64,000 nt of DNA, from assembly GCF_005222485.1 (NCBI RefSeq), contig NZ_CP029078.1, positions 3,903,501 through 3,967,500 on the forward strand, written 5' to 3'. Every line of letters starts with the position of its first letter. Within the stretch, counting starts at the first letter, position 1. Positions 16,092 to 24,152 of this stretch are shown in pieces. The notes beneath the pieces were generated by a model. It was given only the letters and a program-made list of their open reading frames with translations, ran no database searches and had not been told where the DNA came from. Source of the stretch: Streptomyces griseoviridis. Lineage in GTDB: Bacteria; Actinomycetota; Actinomycetes; Streptomycetales; Streptomycetaceae. A program made the position numbers and the translations under genes.

Positions 16092-17594
16092 CTGACTGTC
16101 CACCACCTCAACCAGATTCTGCTCGTCTGCTCGCTCGTCCTGCTCGTGGCCGTGGCCGCGGTCCGGATCTCCTCGCGCAGCGGGCTCCCCAGCCTGCTCG
16201 TGTACCTGGGGATCGGCATCGCCATGGGCCAGGACGGCGTCGGCATCCACTTCGCCAACGCCGAACTGACCCAGGTCATCGGATACGCGGCCCTCGTCGT
16301 GATCCTCGCCGAGGGCGGCCTCGGCACGAAGTGGAAGGAGGTCAAGCCGGCCCTGCCGGCCGCCTCCGCACTGGCACTGGTCGGGGTCGCGGTGAGCGTC
16401 GGGATCACCGCGACGGCCGCGCACTACCTGGTCGACCTCGAGTGGCGGCAGGCCCTGATCATCGGCGCGGTCGTCTCCTCGACGGACGCGGCGGCCGTCT
16501 TCTCCGTGCTGCGCCGCATCCCGCTCCCCTCCCGCGTGACGGGCATCCTGGAGGCCGAGTCCGGCTTCAACGACGCCCCCGTCGTCATCCTGGTGGTCGC
16601 CTTCTCCACCGCGGGCCCGGTGGAGCACTGGTACGTCCTGATCGGCGAGATAGCACTGGAGCTGGCCATCGGCGCGGCCATCGGCCTCACGGTGGGCCTG
16701 CTCGGCTCCTGGGGACTGCGGCACGTCGCGCTGCCCGCCTCCGGTCTCTACCCGATCGCCGTCATGGCCATCGCCGTCACCGCGTACGCCGCGGGCGCCC
16801 TGGCGCACGGCAGCGGCTTCCTCGGCGTCTACCTCGCCGCGATGGTGATGGGCAACGCCAAACTGCCGCACTGGCCCGCCACCCGCGGGTTCGCCGAAGG
16901 ACTCGGCTGGATCGCCCAGATCGGCATGTTCGTCCTGCTCGGCCTGCTGGTCACCCCGCACGAACTCGGCGACGACGTCTGGCCCGCCCTGGTCATCGGC
17001 CTGGCGCTCACCATGGTCGCGCGCCCCCTCAGCGTGCTGGTCTGCCTCAAACCCCTCAGAGTCCCCTGGCAGGAACAGGCCCTGATGTCCTGGGCCGGGC
17101 TGCGCGGCGCGGTGCCGATCATCCTGGCGACCATCCCGATGGTGCAGGGCGTCGACGGCAGCCGCCGCATCTTCAACATCGTCTTCATCCTGGTCGTCGT
17201 CTACACCCTCGTGCAGGGTCCGACGCTGCCCTGGCTGGCCCGCACCCTGCGCCTGGGCGGCGACGCCGAGGCCGCCGACCTCGGCGTCGAGTCGGCACCC
17301 CTGGAGCGGCTGCGCGGACATCTGCTGTCGGTCACGATCCCCGACGGCTCGAAGATGCACGGCGTCGAGGTCGCCGAACTGCGGCTGCCGCCCGGCTCGG
17401 GCGTCACCCTGGTGGTGCGCGACGGGACGTCCTTCGTGCCGCTGCCGACGACCGTGCTGCGCCACGGCGACGAGCTGCTGGTCGTCGCCACCGACCCGGT
17501 CAGGGACGCGGCGGAACGACGGCTGCGCGCCGTCGGCCACGGCGGCAAGCTGGCCGGCTGGCTGGGCGCGGGCGGGGCGGGCGCGGAACGCTGA
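16092..17594 (+). CDS. Cation (K+)/proton antiporter with C-terminal TrkA_C domain
   Basis: About 500 residues: a CPA1-type exchanger domain with roughly 12 membrane segments and the motif EAESGFNDAPVVIL, then a cytoplasmic TrkA_C (RCK-C) domain (SVTIPDGSKMHGVEVAELRL to DELLVVATDP). The tail suggests ligand-gated potassium or sodium efflux. The homologous N-terminus (LTVHHLNQILLVCS) starts at a CTG at 16092 behind AGGGAAGGGAA; a rule restricted to ATG/GTG/TTG would use GTG 16032 or TTG 16008, adding an unconvincing leader. It diverges from the acylase gene. Confidence 0.88.
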   Translation: MTVHHLNQILLVCSLVLLVAVAAVRISSRSGLPSLLVYLGIGIAMGQDGVGIHFANAELTQVIGYAALVVILAEGGLGTKWKEVKPALPAASALALVGVAVSVGITATAAHYLVDLEWRQALIIGAVVSSTDAAAVFSVLRRIPLPSRVTGILEAESGFNDAPVVILVVAFSTAGPVEHWYVLIGEIALELAIGAAIGLTVGLLGSWGLRHVALPASGLYPIAVMAIAVTAYAAGALAHGSGFLGVYLAAMVMGNAKLPHWPATRGFAEGLGWIAQIGMFVLLGLLVTPHELGDDVWPALVIGLALTMVARPLSVLVCLKPLRVPWQEQALMSWAGLRGAVPIILATIPMVQGVDGSRRIFNIVFILVVVYTLVQGPTLPWLARTLRLGGDAEAADLGVESAPLERLRGHLLSVTIPDGSKMHGVEVAELRLPPGSGVTLVVRDGTSFVPLPTTVLRHGDELLVVATDPVRDAAERRLRAVGHGGKLAGWLGAGGAGAER

Positions 17595-17720
17595 GCGGCG
17601 CGAGCCGTCCGCGCGGGTCGGTTAAGGGCGCGTTTCGGGGTGTTCACACCGTCGTCAATGACAGGTGAACGTGTCCGTGGTGCTCATTTTCACAGGCACA
17701 CCGCCCCCCGGCCCCTGTAG

Positions 17721-17740
17721 GATCAAGGCGCACCTTGATC
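17721..17740. promoter_or_regulatory. Perfect 8-4-8 inverted repeat before the MFS gene
   Basis: GATCAAGG-CGCA-CCTTGATC lies in the 309-base gap between the antiporter and the MFS gene. It has no T-run and could be an operator or the antiporter terminator. The rest of the gap shows only a weak GTTCAC/GTGAAC dyad near 17640-17670. Confidence 0.5.
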
Positions 17741-17903
17741 GACCAACTCTGCCTGACGCAGAGCTGGCGCGACCGTATGGCGGCCGGGACGACCCTCTGT
17801 GGTGGACGCCGGCATCTACCGCAGTTCCGCGCAAGAGGACAGCTCTCGGCGTCGCCCCCCTACCCGGCGGGGCCGCGCTACCAGGCGGCAGAAAGGCACG
17901 GCC

Positions 17904-19196
17904 GTGGCATCCACGGTCACCACCGAGCCGTCGAAGGACGAGCCGGCTCCCTCCCGCCCCGGATACGGGCAACTGCTGCGCACCCGCGGCGCCTGGACGT
18001 TCCTGCTGCCCGGCTTCGCCGCGCGCCAGCCGTTCGCCATGCTCACCATCTCCATCGTGCTGCTGGTGCAGCACACCACCGGCTCCTACGGGGTGGCGGG
18101 CGCCGCCGCGGCCGCCACGGGCGTCTCCATGGCAGTCTTCGCGCCCTACAGCGGCCGGCTCGCCGACCGCCACGGACAGCGCGCGGTCCTGATCCCCGGC
18201 GTGCTCCTGCACACCGTGTCCGGCCTGACGCTGACGGCGCTCGCGCTCGGCGACGCGCCCCTGTGGGCGCTGTTCGCCGCGGCCGTGCCCACCGGCGCCT
18301 CGGTGCCGCAGGTCGGGCCCATGGTGCGGGCCCGCTGGGGCGTGAAGCTCCAGGGCTCGCCCCTGATGAGCACCGCCGCGGCCTTCGAGTCCGTCACGGA
18401 CGAGCTGACGTTCGTCCTCGGACCGCTGCTCGCCACCGCCCTGTGCACCACCGTCGACCCGGCCGCCGGCCTGGTGACGGAGGCCGCGCTGACCCTCGTC
18501 GGCGGCCTGCTGTTCGCCGCGCAGCGGCGCACCCAGCCCACCGTCGCCGCCGCGGGGCACGCGCGCGTGGAGCACGCCTCCGCGCTCGGCATCCCCGGCG
18601 TGCGGGTGCTGATCGTGACCTTCCTCGGCATCGGATCCGTCTTCGGCGGCATGCAGGTGTCGCTGGCCGCGTTCACCGAGTCGATCGGCGAACCCGGCCT
18701 GAACGGCGTCCTGTACGGCACGTTCGCCGCGGGAAACATGATCTCCGGTGTGATCTGCGGCGCCATCGCCTGGAAGACCGCTCCGCGCCGCCGGCTCCTC
18801 ATCGGGTACGCGGCGCTGGCGCTGGCGGCCTCAGGACTGTGGACGGCGCACTCGGTGCTCCTGCTCGCGGGCCTCGGCCTGCTCGTCGGCATGTGCATCG
18901 CGCCCGCCCTGATCACCGGATACACGCTGGTCGACGGCCTGGTCCCGGCCGGCGCCAGGACCGAGGCGTTCACCTGGCTCACCGGAGCGGTCGCGCTCGG
19001 CCAGGCGGCGGCGGTCACCGTCGCCGGACAGCTGGAGGACCGCTTCTGGGGCGGCGCCGGATTCCTGGTCCCGATGGGCGGCACGGTACTGGCGCTCGCG
19101 GTCCTGCTGGCCCTGCGATCACGCCTCGTTCCGCCGCCCCGCGGCACCACCGTGGCGCGTGGCGTCGGTCACCGCGTGCCGGTGACGGTGGACTGA
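17904..19196 (+). CDS. MFS transporter
   Basis: A 430-residue permease with about 12 hydrophobic segments and the MFS loop motif SGRLADRHGQRAVL between segments 2 and 3. No substrate is evident; it resembles the uncharacterised actinobacterial permeases with the opening RTRGAWTFLLPGFAARQPFAM. The GTG at 17904 is chosen because AAAGG lies about ten bases upstream and the protein begins with a short hydrophilic leader; the frame is open further upstream but is Arg-rich and unlikely. Confidence 0.85.
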   Translation: MASTVTTEPSKDEPAPSRPGYGQLLRTRGAWTFLLPGFAARQPFAMLTISIVLLVQHTTGSYGVAGAAAAATGVSMAVFAPYSGRLADRHGQRAVLIPGVLLHTVSGLTLTALALGDAPLWALFAAAVPTGASVPQVGPMVRARWGVKLQGSPLMSTAAAFESVTDELTFVLGPLLATALCTTVDPAAGLVTEAALTLVGGLLFAAQRRTQPTVAAAGHARVEHASALGIPGVRVLIVTFLGIGSVFGGMQVSLAAFTESIGEPGLNGVLYGTFAAGNMISGVICGAIAWKTAPRRRLLIGYAALALAASGLWTAHSVLLLAGLGLLVGMCIAPALITGYTLVDGLVPAGARTEAFTWLTGAVALGQAAAVTVAGQLEDRFWGGAGFLVPMGGTVLALAVLLALRSRLVPPPRGTTVARGVGHRVPVTVD

Positions 19197-19226
19197 TCCT
19201 CTGGAATACGTCACTATGGACCGTCG

Positions 19227-19253
19227 TTAGCACTCATTGAGTGAGAGTGCCAG
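19227..19253 (+). promoter_or_regulatory. CIRCE-like HrcA operator
   Basis: TTAGCACTC, a spacer of exactly nine bases (19236-19244), then GAGTGCCAG. The CIRCE consensus is TTAGCACTC-N9-GAGTGCTAA, so the left arm is perfect and the right arm matches seven of nine. It ends ten bases before the GTG start of the FmdB-like gene and overlaps its ribosome-binding site. Confidence 0.7.
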
Positions 19254-19263
19254 GAGGAAGACA

Positions 19264-19611
19264 GTGCCGACCTACCAGTACCAGTGCACCGAGTGCGGCG
19301 AGGGCCTCGAGGCGGTGCAGAAGTTCACCGATGACGCCCTCACCGAGTGCCCCGCCTGCCATGGCCGCCTGAAGAAGGTGTTCTCGGCGGTCGGCATCGT
19401 CTTCAAGGGCTCCGGCTTCTACCGCAACGACAGCCGGGGCTCCTCGTCGAGCAGCGCGCCGTCGACGAGCAAGACGCCGACGGGGTCGGGGTCCTCATCG
19501 ACGTCGTCCTCGTCATCATCGACGTCGTCTTCGTCGTCTTCGTCTTCGTCGTCCTCCTCGGACTCGAAGTCGTCCGGCGGCTCCTCGTCGAGCAGCACCT
19601 CGGCCGCGTAG
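19264..19611 (+). CDS. FmdB-type zinc ribbon protein with poly-Ser tail
   Basis: A 115-residue protein. Residues 1-45 form an FmdB/CxxC regulatory zinc ribbon: MPTYQYQCTECG with a Cys pair, then TECPACHG with a second pair. Residues 56-115 are almost entirely Ser with a few Thr, Gly and Lys. The family has no settled function; a role in regulation or protein quality control has been proposed. The GTG at 19264 follows a perfect AGGAGG. The CIRCE-like element overlapping this leader suggests HrcA heat-shock control. Confidence 0.88.
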   Translation: MPTYQYQCTECGEGLEAVQKFTDDALTECPACHGRLKKVFSAVGIVFKGSGFYRNDSRGSSSSSAPSTSKTPTGSGSSSTSSSSSSTSSSSSSSSSSSSDSKSSGGSSSSSTSAA

Positions 19612-19630
19612 ACACCCGGCGGACCCGCGG

Positions 19631-19658
19631 GACCCTGTCGTCTTGGGACGACGGGGTC
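19631..19658 (+). terminator. Terminator hairpin after the FmdB-like gene
   Basis: GACCCTGTCGTC pairs with GACGACGGGGTC (one T-G pair) around a TTGG loop; TTCGGTGTTTT follows on the plus strand. Confidence 0.7.
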
Positions 19659-19765
19659 TTCGGTGTTTTCGTGGAGTCCGCGGAGTCCGCGAGGGCGGTC
19701 GGGGCGGTGAGGGTCCCGGTGGGCTGGCTCCCCGGGCGTCTGCGGGTGCCGATACTGTGCCGGGC

Positions 19766-20599
19766 ATGGCGAACGCAGAGATCGGTGTCATCGGCGGCTC
19801 GGGCTTCTACTCGTTCCTCGACGACGTGACCGAAGTCCAGGTGGACACCCCGTACGGCCCGCCCAGTGACTCCCTCTTCCTCGGCGAGATCGCCGGGCGG
19901 CGGGTCGCCTTCCTGCCCCGGCACGGCCGCGGCCACCATCTGCCGCCGCACCGGATCAACTACCGGGCCAACCTGTGGGCCCTGCGGTCGGTCGGGGTGC
20001 GCCAGGTCCTCGGCCCGTGCGCGGTCGGCGGTCTGCGCCCCGAACACGGACCGGGCACGCTGCTGGTGCCCGACCAGCTCGTCGACCGCACCAAGTCCAG
20101 GGCGAACACCTACTTCGACGGGCTGCCGCTGCCGGACGGCACGGTGCCGAACGTCGTGCACGTCTCGCTGGCCGACCCCTACTGCCCGACCGGGCGGGCC
20201 ACCACGCTCAAGGCGGCGCACGGCCGGGAGTGGGAGCCGGTGGACGGCGGCACGCTGGTCGTGATCGAGGGGCCGCGCTTCTCGACCCGCGCTGAATCGT
20301 TGTGGCACCAGGCGCAGGGCTGGTCGGTGGTGGGCATGACCGGCCACCCGGAGGCCGCGCTCGCCCGCGAACTGGAGCTGTGCTACTCGTCGTTGACGCT
20401 GGTCACCGACCTGGACGCGGGCGCGGAGACCGGCGAGGGCGTCTCCCACGACGAGGTGCTCCAGGTCTTCGCGGCGAACGTGGACCGGATGCGGGGCGTG
20501 CTGTTCGACGCGGTGACGGCGCTGCCGGCCACGGAGGACCGCGACTGCCCGTGCGTGAACGCGCTGGGCGGGATGGACCCGGGGTTCGTGCTGCCGTAG
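19766..20599 (+). CDS. mtnP: S-methyl-5'-thioadenosine phosphorylase
   Basis: A 277-residue PNP/MTAP-family phosphorylase: IGVIGGSGFYSF at the N-terminus (phosphate loop), PRHGRGHHLPPHRINYRAN, GPCAVGGLRPEHGPG, VIEGPRFSTRAES and GMTGHPEAALARELELCYSS. It cleaves methylthioadenosine to adenine and methylthioribose-1-phosphate in methionine salvage. The TG(H)PE region fits 6-oxo or MTA specificity; the exact purine is not certain. The ATG at 19766 matches the family start. Confidence 0.9.
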   Translation: MANAEIGVIGGSGFYSFLDDVTEVQVDTPYGPPSDSLFLGEIAGRRVAFLPRHGRGHHLPPHRINYRANLWALRSVGVRQVLGPCAVGGLRPEHGPGTLLVPDQLVDRTKSRANTYFDGLPLPDGTVPNVVHVSLADPYCPTGRATTLKAAHGREWEPVDGGTLVVIEGPRFSTRAESLWHQAQGWSVVGMTGHPEAALARELELCYSSLTLVTDLDAGAETGEGVSHDEVLQVFAANVDRMRGVLFDAVTALPATEDRDCPCVNALGGMDPGFVLP

Positions 20600-20667
20600 C
20601 GGGGCGGGAGTGGCCTAGCGGGGACCGGGCTGGGCCGGCGCAGGGGGCCGGGGGCACGGAGTGACCG

Positions 20668-20717
20668 GCGGGCGCGGGCGTCGGAGGGCGGGCGCGGGCG
20701 TCGGAGGGCGGGCGCGG
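20668..20717. repeat. 20-bp tandem repeat, 2.5 copies, in the gap 20600-20905
   Basis: Two perfect copies of a 20-bp GC-only unit (20668-20687 and 20688-20707) and a half copy. The remaining 306-base gap holds a short GTCAC-rich stretch (20740-20765) and no convincing gene; the promoter of the SAF-domain gene is probably between 20790 and 20890. Confidence 0.7.
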
Positions 20718-20905
20718 CTGGGGTTTCTTCGGTCGCCTCGGTCACTCCTGTCACCTCTGTCACCCGGTGTTCTCGGGGGCGGAACGTCACGTTCGGGTGG
20801 GCGGGTTTTCCACAATCCGCCGGCCGTCCACGGGTCCCGGCGGGGATCGTCGCGAAGCCGCACTCTGGGCGGGCAAGCCGATTCCGTCGCAGGTGGTGGC
20901 CTCTC

Positions 20906-21454
20906 ATGTCGTTCGCTCCTTTTCCTCCCCCTCCCCCGCTCGTCCCCGCTCCGTGCGAGGTCCCGCGCTTCGACCCGGTGCGGGTGCGCGGCGGGCGGTA
21001 CCGGCTCGGCCGGTTCTTACGGCATCGACGGCGGGCGCTGGCCGCCGGTCTCGTCGTCACCGCGGCGGCGCTGGTCGCGGCGGGCCCACGGGACACCGAC
21101 CGGGCGCGCGGGCATCCGACGGCGCGGCCCGTCCCGCGGCACACGACCGTCGAGCTGGTGTCCGCGCCGGTGCGGATCGCCGACGGCGCCACGGTCAGGC
21201 TGCTGCGGCCGGGAGACCGGGTGGACGTCATCGCCGCCGCCCGGACGCCGACCGGCGGTGGCGACGCCAGGGTGGTCGCGCACGGGGTCCGGGTGGTCGA
21301 GGTGCCGAAGCCTCCGGCCGGGATGCCCGACGACGCGGTCGACGGCGAGGGCGGGGGCGGCGGGGCGCTGATCGTCGTCGCGGTGCCGCGGACCACGGCG
21401 GTGGACCTCGCGGGGGCCGGCGCGGGTGCGCGGCTGGCGGTGACCCTGTGCTGA
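20906..21454 (+). CDS. SAF-domain protein (RcpC/CpaB-like), membrane-anchored
   Basis: A 182-residue protein: Pro-rich cytoplasmic N-terminus, basic HRRRALAAGL then a membrane segment at about residues 47-60, and an external part in which VELVSAPVRIADGATVRLLRPGDRVDVIAAA matches the SAF/RcpC fold of Flp-pilus protein CpaB. It ends with an acidic Gly-rich loop and AVDLAGAGAGARLAVTLC. No other pilus genes are nearby, so its partner is unknown. It contains a TTA codon at residue 38 (RFLRHRR), implying dependence on the bldA tRNA. Confidence 0.75.
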   Translation: MSFAPFPPPPPLVPAPCEVPRFDPVRVRGGRYRLGRFLRHRRRALAAGLVVTAAALVAAGPRDTDRARGHPTARPVPRHTTVELVSAPVRIADGATVRLLRPGDRVDVIAAARTPTGGGDARVVAHGVRVVEVPKPPAGMPDDAVDGEGGGGGALIVVAVPRTTAVDLAGAGAGARLAVTLC

Positions 21455-21541
21455 CCGTGCTGAGCGTCCACGCGCGAAGGCCGCACAGGCTGGTGTCAAG
21501 TCGCCCGTCCGAGGTATCCAATTGGACAGAACGGCGGAGCC

Positions 21542-21570
21542 TTGACGTAGGTTGCGGAACTGTTTGTTCT
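21542..21570 (+). promoter_or_regulatory. Candidate promoter of mscL
   Basis: TTGACG (21542-21547), a 17-base spacer and TGTTCT (21565-21570) lie 32 bases before the mscL GTG. The -35 box is close to consensus, the -10 weaker. Confidence 0.4.
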
Positions 21571-21601
21571 ACAACCTGTGTGTGTGAGGAGTGGCTCCAA
21601 G

Positions 21602-22084
21602 GTGAGCGAGAAGAAGGAACCCACCGTCCTGCAGGGGTTCAAGGCGTTCCTGATGCGCGGGAATGTCGTGGACCTGGCAGTGGCCGTGGTCATCGGCGCC
21701 GCGTTCACCAACATCGTCAACGCCGTGGTCAAGGGGATCATCAACCCGGTGGTCGGGGCGATCGGCACCCAGAACCTCGACGACTACAGCTCCTGCCTGA
21801 CGCCCACCTGCACGAAGGACGAGGGCATCCAGATCATGTGGGGCTCGGTCCTGGGCGCCACGCTGAGCTTCCTGATCACCGCCGCCGTCGTGTACTTCCT
21901 GATGGTCCTGCCGATGTCGAAGTACCTGGCACGGCAGGCGGCCCGCAAGAAGGCCCAGGAGAACACGCAGGAGGTCATGGAGGTCACCGAGCTGGAGCTG
22001 CTCACGGAGATCCGCGACGCGCTCCTCGCCCAGCGCGGCTCGGGCCCCGGCACGGGAACGGGCTCCACCCCGGGCGACCGCTAG
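21602..22084 (+). CDS. mscL: Large-conductance mechanosensitive channel MscL
   Basis: A 160-residue channel: amphipathic N-terminus VLQGFKAFLMRGNVVDLAVA, TM1 with VVIGAAFTNIVNAVVKGIINP, a periplasmic loop with one Cys pair (CLTPTC), TM2 (LGATLSFLITAAVVYFLMVLP) and a cytoplasmic helix bundle. It opens under membrane tension to release solutes on hypo-osmotic shock. The GTG at 21602 has AGGAG ten bases upstream. The tail is extended with Gly/Thr-rich residues, and a 21-bp minisatellite follows. Confidence 0.95.
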   Translation: MSEKKEPTVLQGFKAFLMRGNVVDLAVAVVIGAAFTNIVNAVVKGIINPVVGAIGTQNLDDYSSCLTPTCTKDEGIQIMWGSVLGATLSFLITAAVVYFLMVLPMSKYLARQAARKKAQENTQEVMEVTELELLTEIRDALLAQRGSGPGTGTGSTPGDR

Positions 22085-22118
22085 CGACAGCACGGGCCGG
22101 TACCCGACGGGCGGCCTG

Positions 22119-22391
22119 GTGCGAGTCGCGGGCGGCCGGGTACGGGTCACGGTCGGCCCGGTACGGGTCGCGGTCGGCCCGGTACGGGTCGCGGTCGGCC
22201 CGGTACGGGTCGCGGTCGGCCCGGTACGGGTCGCGGTCGGCCCGGTACGGGTCGCGGTCGGCCCGGTACGGGTCGCGGTCGGCCCGGTACGGGTCGCGGT
22301 CGGCCCGGTACGGGTCGCGGTCGGCCCGGTACGGGTCGCGGTCGGCCCGGTACGGGTCGCGGTCGGCCCGGTATAGGTCGTGGTCGGCCCG
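22119..22391. repeat. 21-bp minisatellite, 13 copies
   Basis: Thirteen head-to-tail units of GTACGGGTCGCGGTCGGCCC plus G. The first two and the last are degenerate and the ten between are essentially identical. The array fills the gap between mscL and the convergent small gene. It can be read as heptapeptide repeats on either strand but has no ribosome-binding site, so it is called non-coding. Each unit carries a CCCG-GTA-CGGG mini-dyad. Confidence 0.95.
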
Positions 22392-22442
22392 GCGGGCGCA
22401 GGCCGCCGGTCGACGGCCGTGGCGCTCGCGCCGGGCCCGGCT

Positions 22443-22640
22443 TCAGATGTGGTGGGGCGGCTTCTCGTCGAGGAAGCGCTTCAGATCGGCCGCGCTGTCA
22501 CGGTCGGCGGCGGGCCGCTCACCCCACCCGTGGTCCGTGTCGTCCGCCGACTGCCGGTCAAGCGGGTCGTCGAAGACCAACGCGGCCTTCGGCTCGCGGG
22601 GCTCACGCGGCTCGGGGGCGGGATCGGGAACGGCGCTCAT
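22443..22640 (-). CDS. Small conserved acidic hypothetical protein
   Basis: A 65-residue acidic, Pro-rich protein (MSAVPDPAPEPREPREPKAA...LKRFLDEKPPHHI). No domain is recognised. The short helix DSAADLKRFLDEKPPHH at the end looks conserved-type, while the front is low complexity. The ATG at 22638-22640 begins the gene, which diverges from ltrA by 53 bases; no clear ribosome-binding site is visible. Function unknown. Confidence 0.6.
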   Translation of the reverse strand: MSAVPDPAPEPREPREPKAALVFDDPLDRQSADDTDHGWGERPAADRDSAADLKRFLDEKPPHHI

Positions 22641-22693
22641 GCGCCCAGGGTACGCGCGCCGCGTCCGTGCCCGTTATCTGCTGTGCTGGGATC

Positions 22694-24001
22694 ATGACGC
22701 CCAGCCCCACTCCGCACCCCACCTCATCCTCCGGCGCACCGGCGGGCAGGAGCCCGCTGCGCGGCCTCGCGTCCCGCGGCCGCGACGAGGCGCACCGCGT
22801 CGCCTCCCCGCTGGAACTCTTCTTCGACCTGTGCTTCGTCGTGGCCATCTCCCAGGCGGGCGTGCAACTGGTGCACGCGGTCGCCGGGGGCCACACGGGC
22901 GAGGGCATCCTCAACTACGCGATGATCTTCTTCGCCATCTGGTGGGCGTGGATGAACTTCACGTGGTTCGCGTCGGCGTACGACAACGACGACACGCTGT
23001 ACCGGGTCGTGACGCTGGTCCAGATCGCGGGCGTGCTGGTACTGGCCGCCGGGGTGTCCCAGGCGTTCCAGGAGCACGACTTCGTGGCGGTCTGGCTCGG
23101 CTATGTGATCATGCGGCTGGCCATGGTGGCGCAGTGGCTGCGGGCCGCGCTGTCGACGGAGGGCGCGGAGCGGACCACGGCGCTGCGGTACGCCGGTGGC
23201 GTGCTGGCCTGCCAGGTCGGCTGGCTCGGGCTGCTGGTGCTGCCGGAGGGCGCGCGGCCGTGGGTGTTCCTGGTGATGGCGGTGCTGGAGATGTGTGTGC
23301 CGCCGTTCGCGGAGAAGGACCGTCCGACGTCCTGGCACCCGCACCAAATCTCGGAGCGGTACGGACTGTTCACGATCATCGTGCTCGGCGAGAGCGTGGC
23401 GGCGGCGACCGTGGCCGTGAAGTCCGGGATCGACGAGCACGACGCGCTGGGCGAGGTGCTGCCGATCGCGGTGGGCGGGCTGCTGATCGTCTTCGCGGCC
23501 TGGTGGATCTACTTCGTGGTGCCCATCCATGGTCATCTGCGCTCCAACCGGCAGGCCTTCCTGTGGGGATACGGCCACTACCTGATCTTCGCCTCGGCGG
23601 CGGCGATCGGCGCGGGCCTGGAGGTGGCGGTGGAACAGACCGTCGGGAAGACGGAGCTGTCCACGCTGGCCGGGTCCGCCGCGGTGACCCTCCCGACCGC
23701 GCTGTACCTGCTGACGGTGTGGGCTCTGCACTCCCGCTACTACAAGGTGGGCATCGCACAGCAACTGGTGCTGCCGACCACGGCGTTGCTGGTGATCGCC
23801 TGCACCTTCCTGGGCGACCTGGCGGTGCCGGCGGCGGGCGTGGTCTGCGCGCTGGCGGTGGCGGTCGGCACGACGCTGACGGCGCGCACGGCCCGCCGAG
23901 GACACGGGCAGGGCGGGACGGCCGGGCCGGCCGGGACGAGCGCTACGGAGAGCCCGGACGGCGACGCGAGCGGGGGGACGGCGTCCACTCCGGCCGGGTG
24001 A
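22694..24001 (+). CDS. Low temperature requirement protein A (LtrA) family membrane protein
   Basis: A 435-residue integral membrane protein with about ten membrane segments. The family opening VASPLELFFDLCFVVAISQAG and the later HPHQISERYGLFTIIVLGES are hallmark LtrA segments. The role is not settled; the name comes from a Listeria mutant unable to grow in the cold. The C-terminal 40 residues are Gly/Thr-rich and disordered. The ATG at 22694 has no strong ribosome-binding site and may be leaderless or close to it. Confidence 0.9.
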   Translation: MTPSPTPHPTSSSGAPAGRSPLRGLASRGRDEAHRVASPLELFFDLCFVVAISQAGVQLVHAVAGGHTGEGILNYAMIFFAIWWAWMNFTWFASAYDNDDTLYRVVTLVQIAGVLVLAAGVSQAFQEHDFVAVWLGYVIMRLAMVAQWLRAALSTEGAERTTALRYAGGVLACQVGWLGLLVLPEGARPWVFLVMAVLEMCVPPFAEKDRPTSWHPHQISERYGLFTIIVLGESVAAATVAVKSGIDEHDALGEVLPIAVGGLLIVFAAWWIYFVVPIHGHLRSNRQAFLWGYGHYLIFASAAAIGAGLEVAVEQTVGKTELSTLAGSAAVTLPTALYLLTVWALHSRYYKVGIAQQLVLPTTALLVIACTFLGDLAVPAAGVVCALAVAVGTTLTARTARRGHGQGGTAGPAGTSATESPDGDASGGTASTPAG

Positions 24002-24152
24002 CCGGGCGGAAGGGGCACACCATCCGGACCGGGCGGAGGGACGGACCGGGCGGTGGGTGAGCCGGACGGTGGGCGGTGCCCTGAGCCAGGACCCCGGCTC
24101 GGGAACAGGCCCAGGATCCTGGCGGAAATTCCGGCCGCGCGAGACTGGAGAC

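Noticed and set aside
22119-22376. Open frame encoding heptapeptide repeats (RVAVGPV)
   Set aside because: It coincides with the 21-bp minisatellite, has no ribosome-binding site and ends only where the last unit mutates; treated as non-coding.
22119-22391. CRISPR array
   Set aside because: Repeats are directly adjacent with no variable spacers and no cas genes are present.
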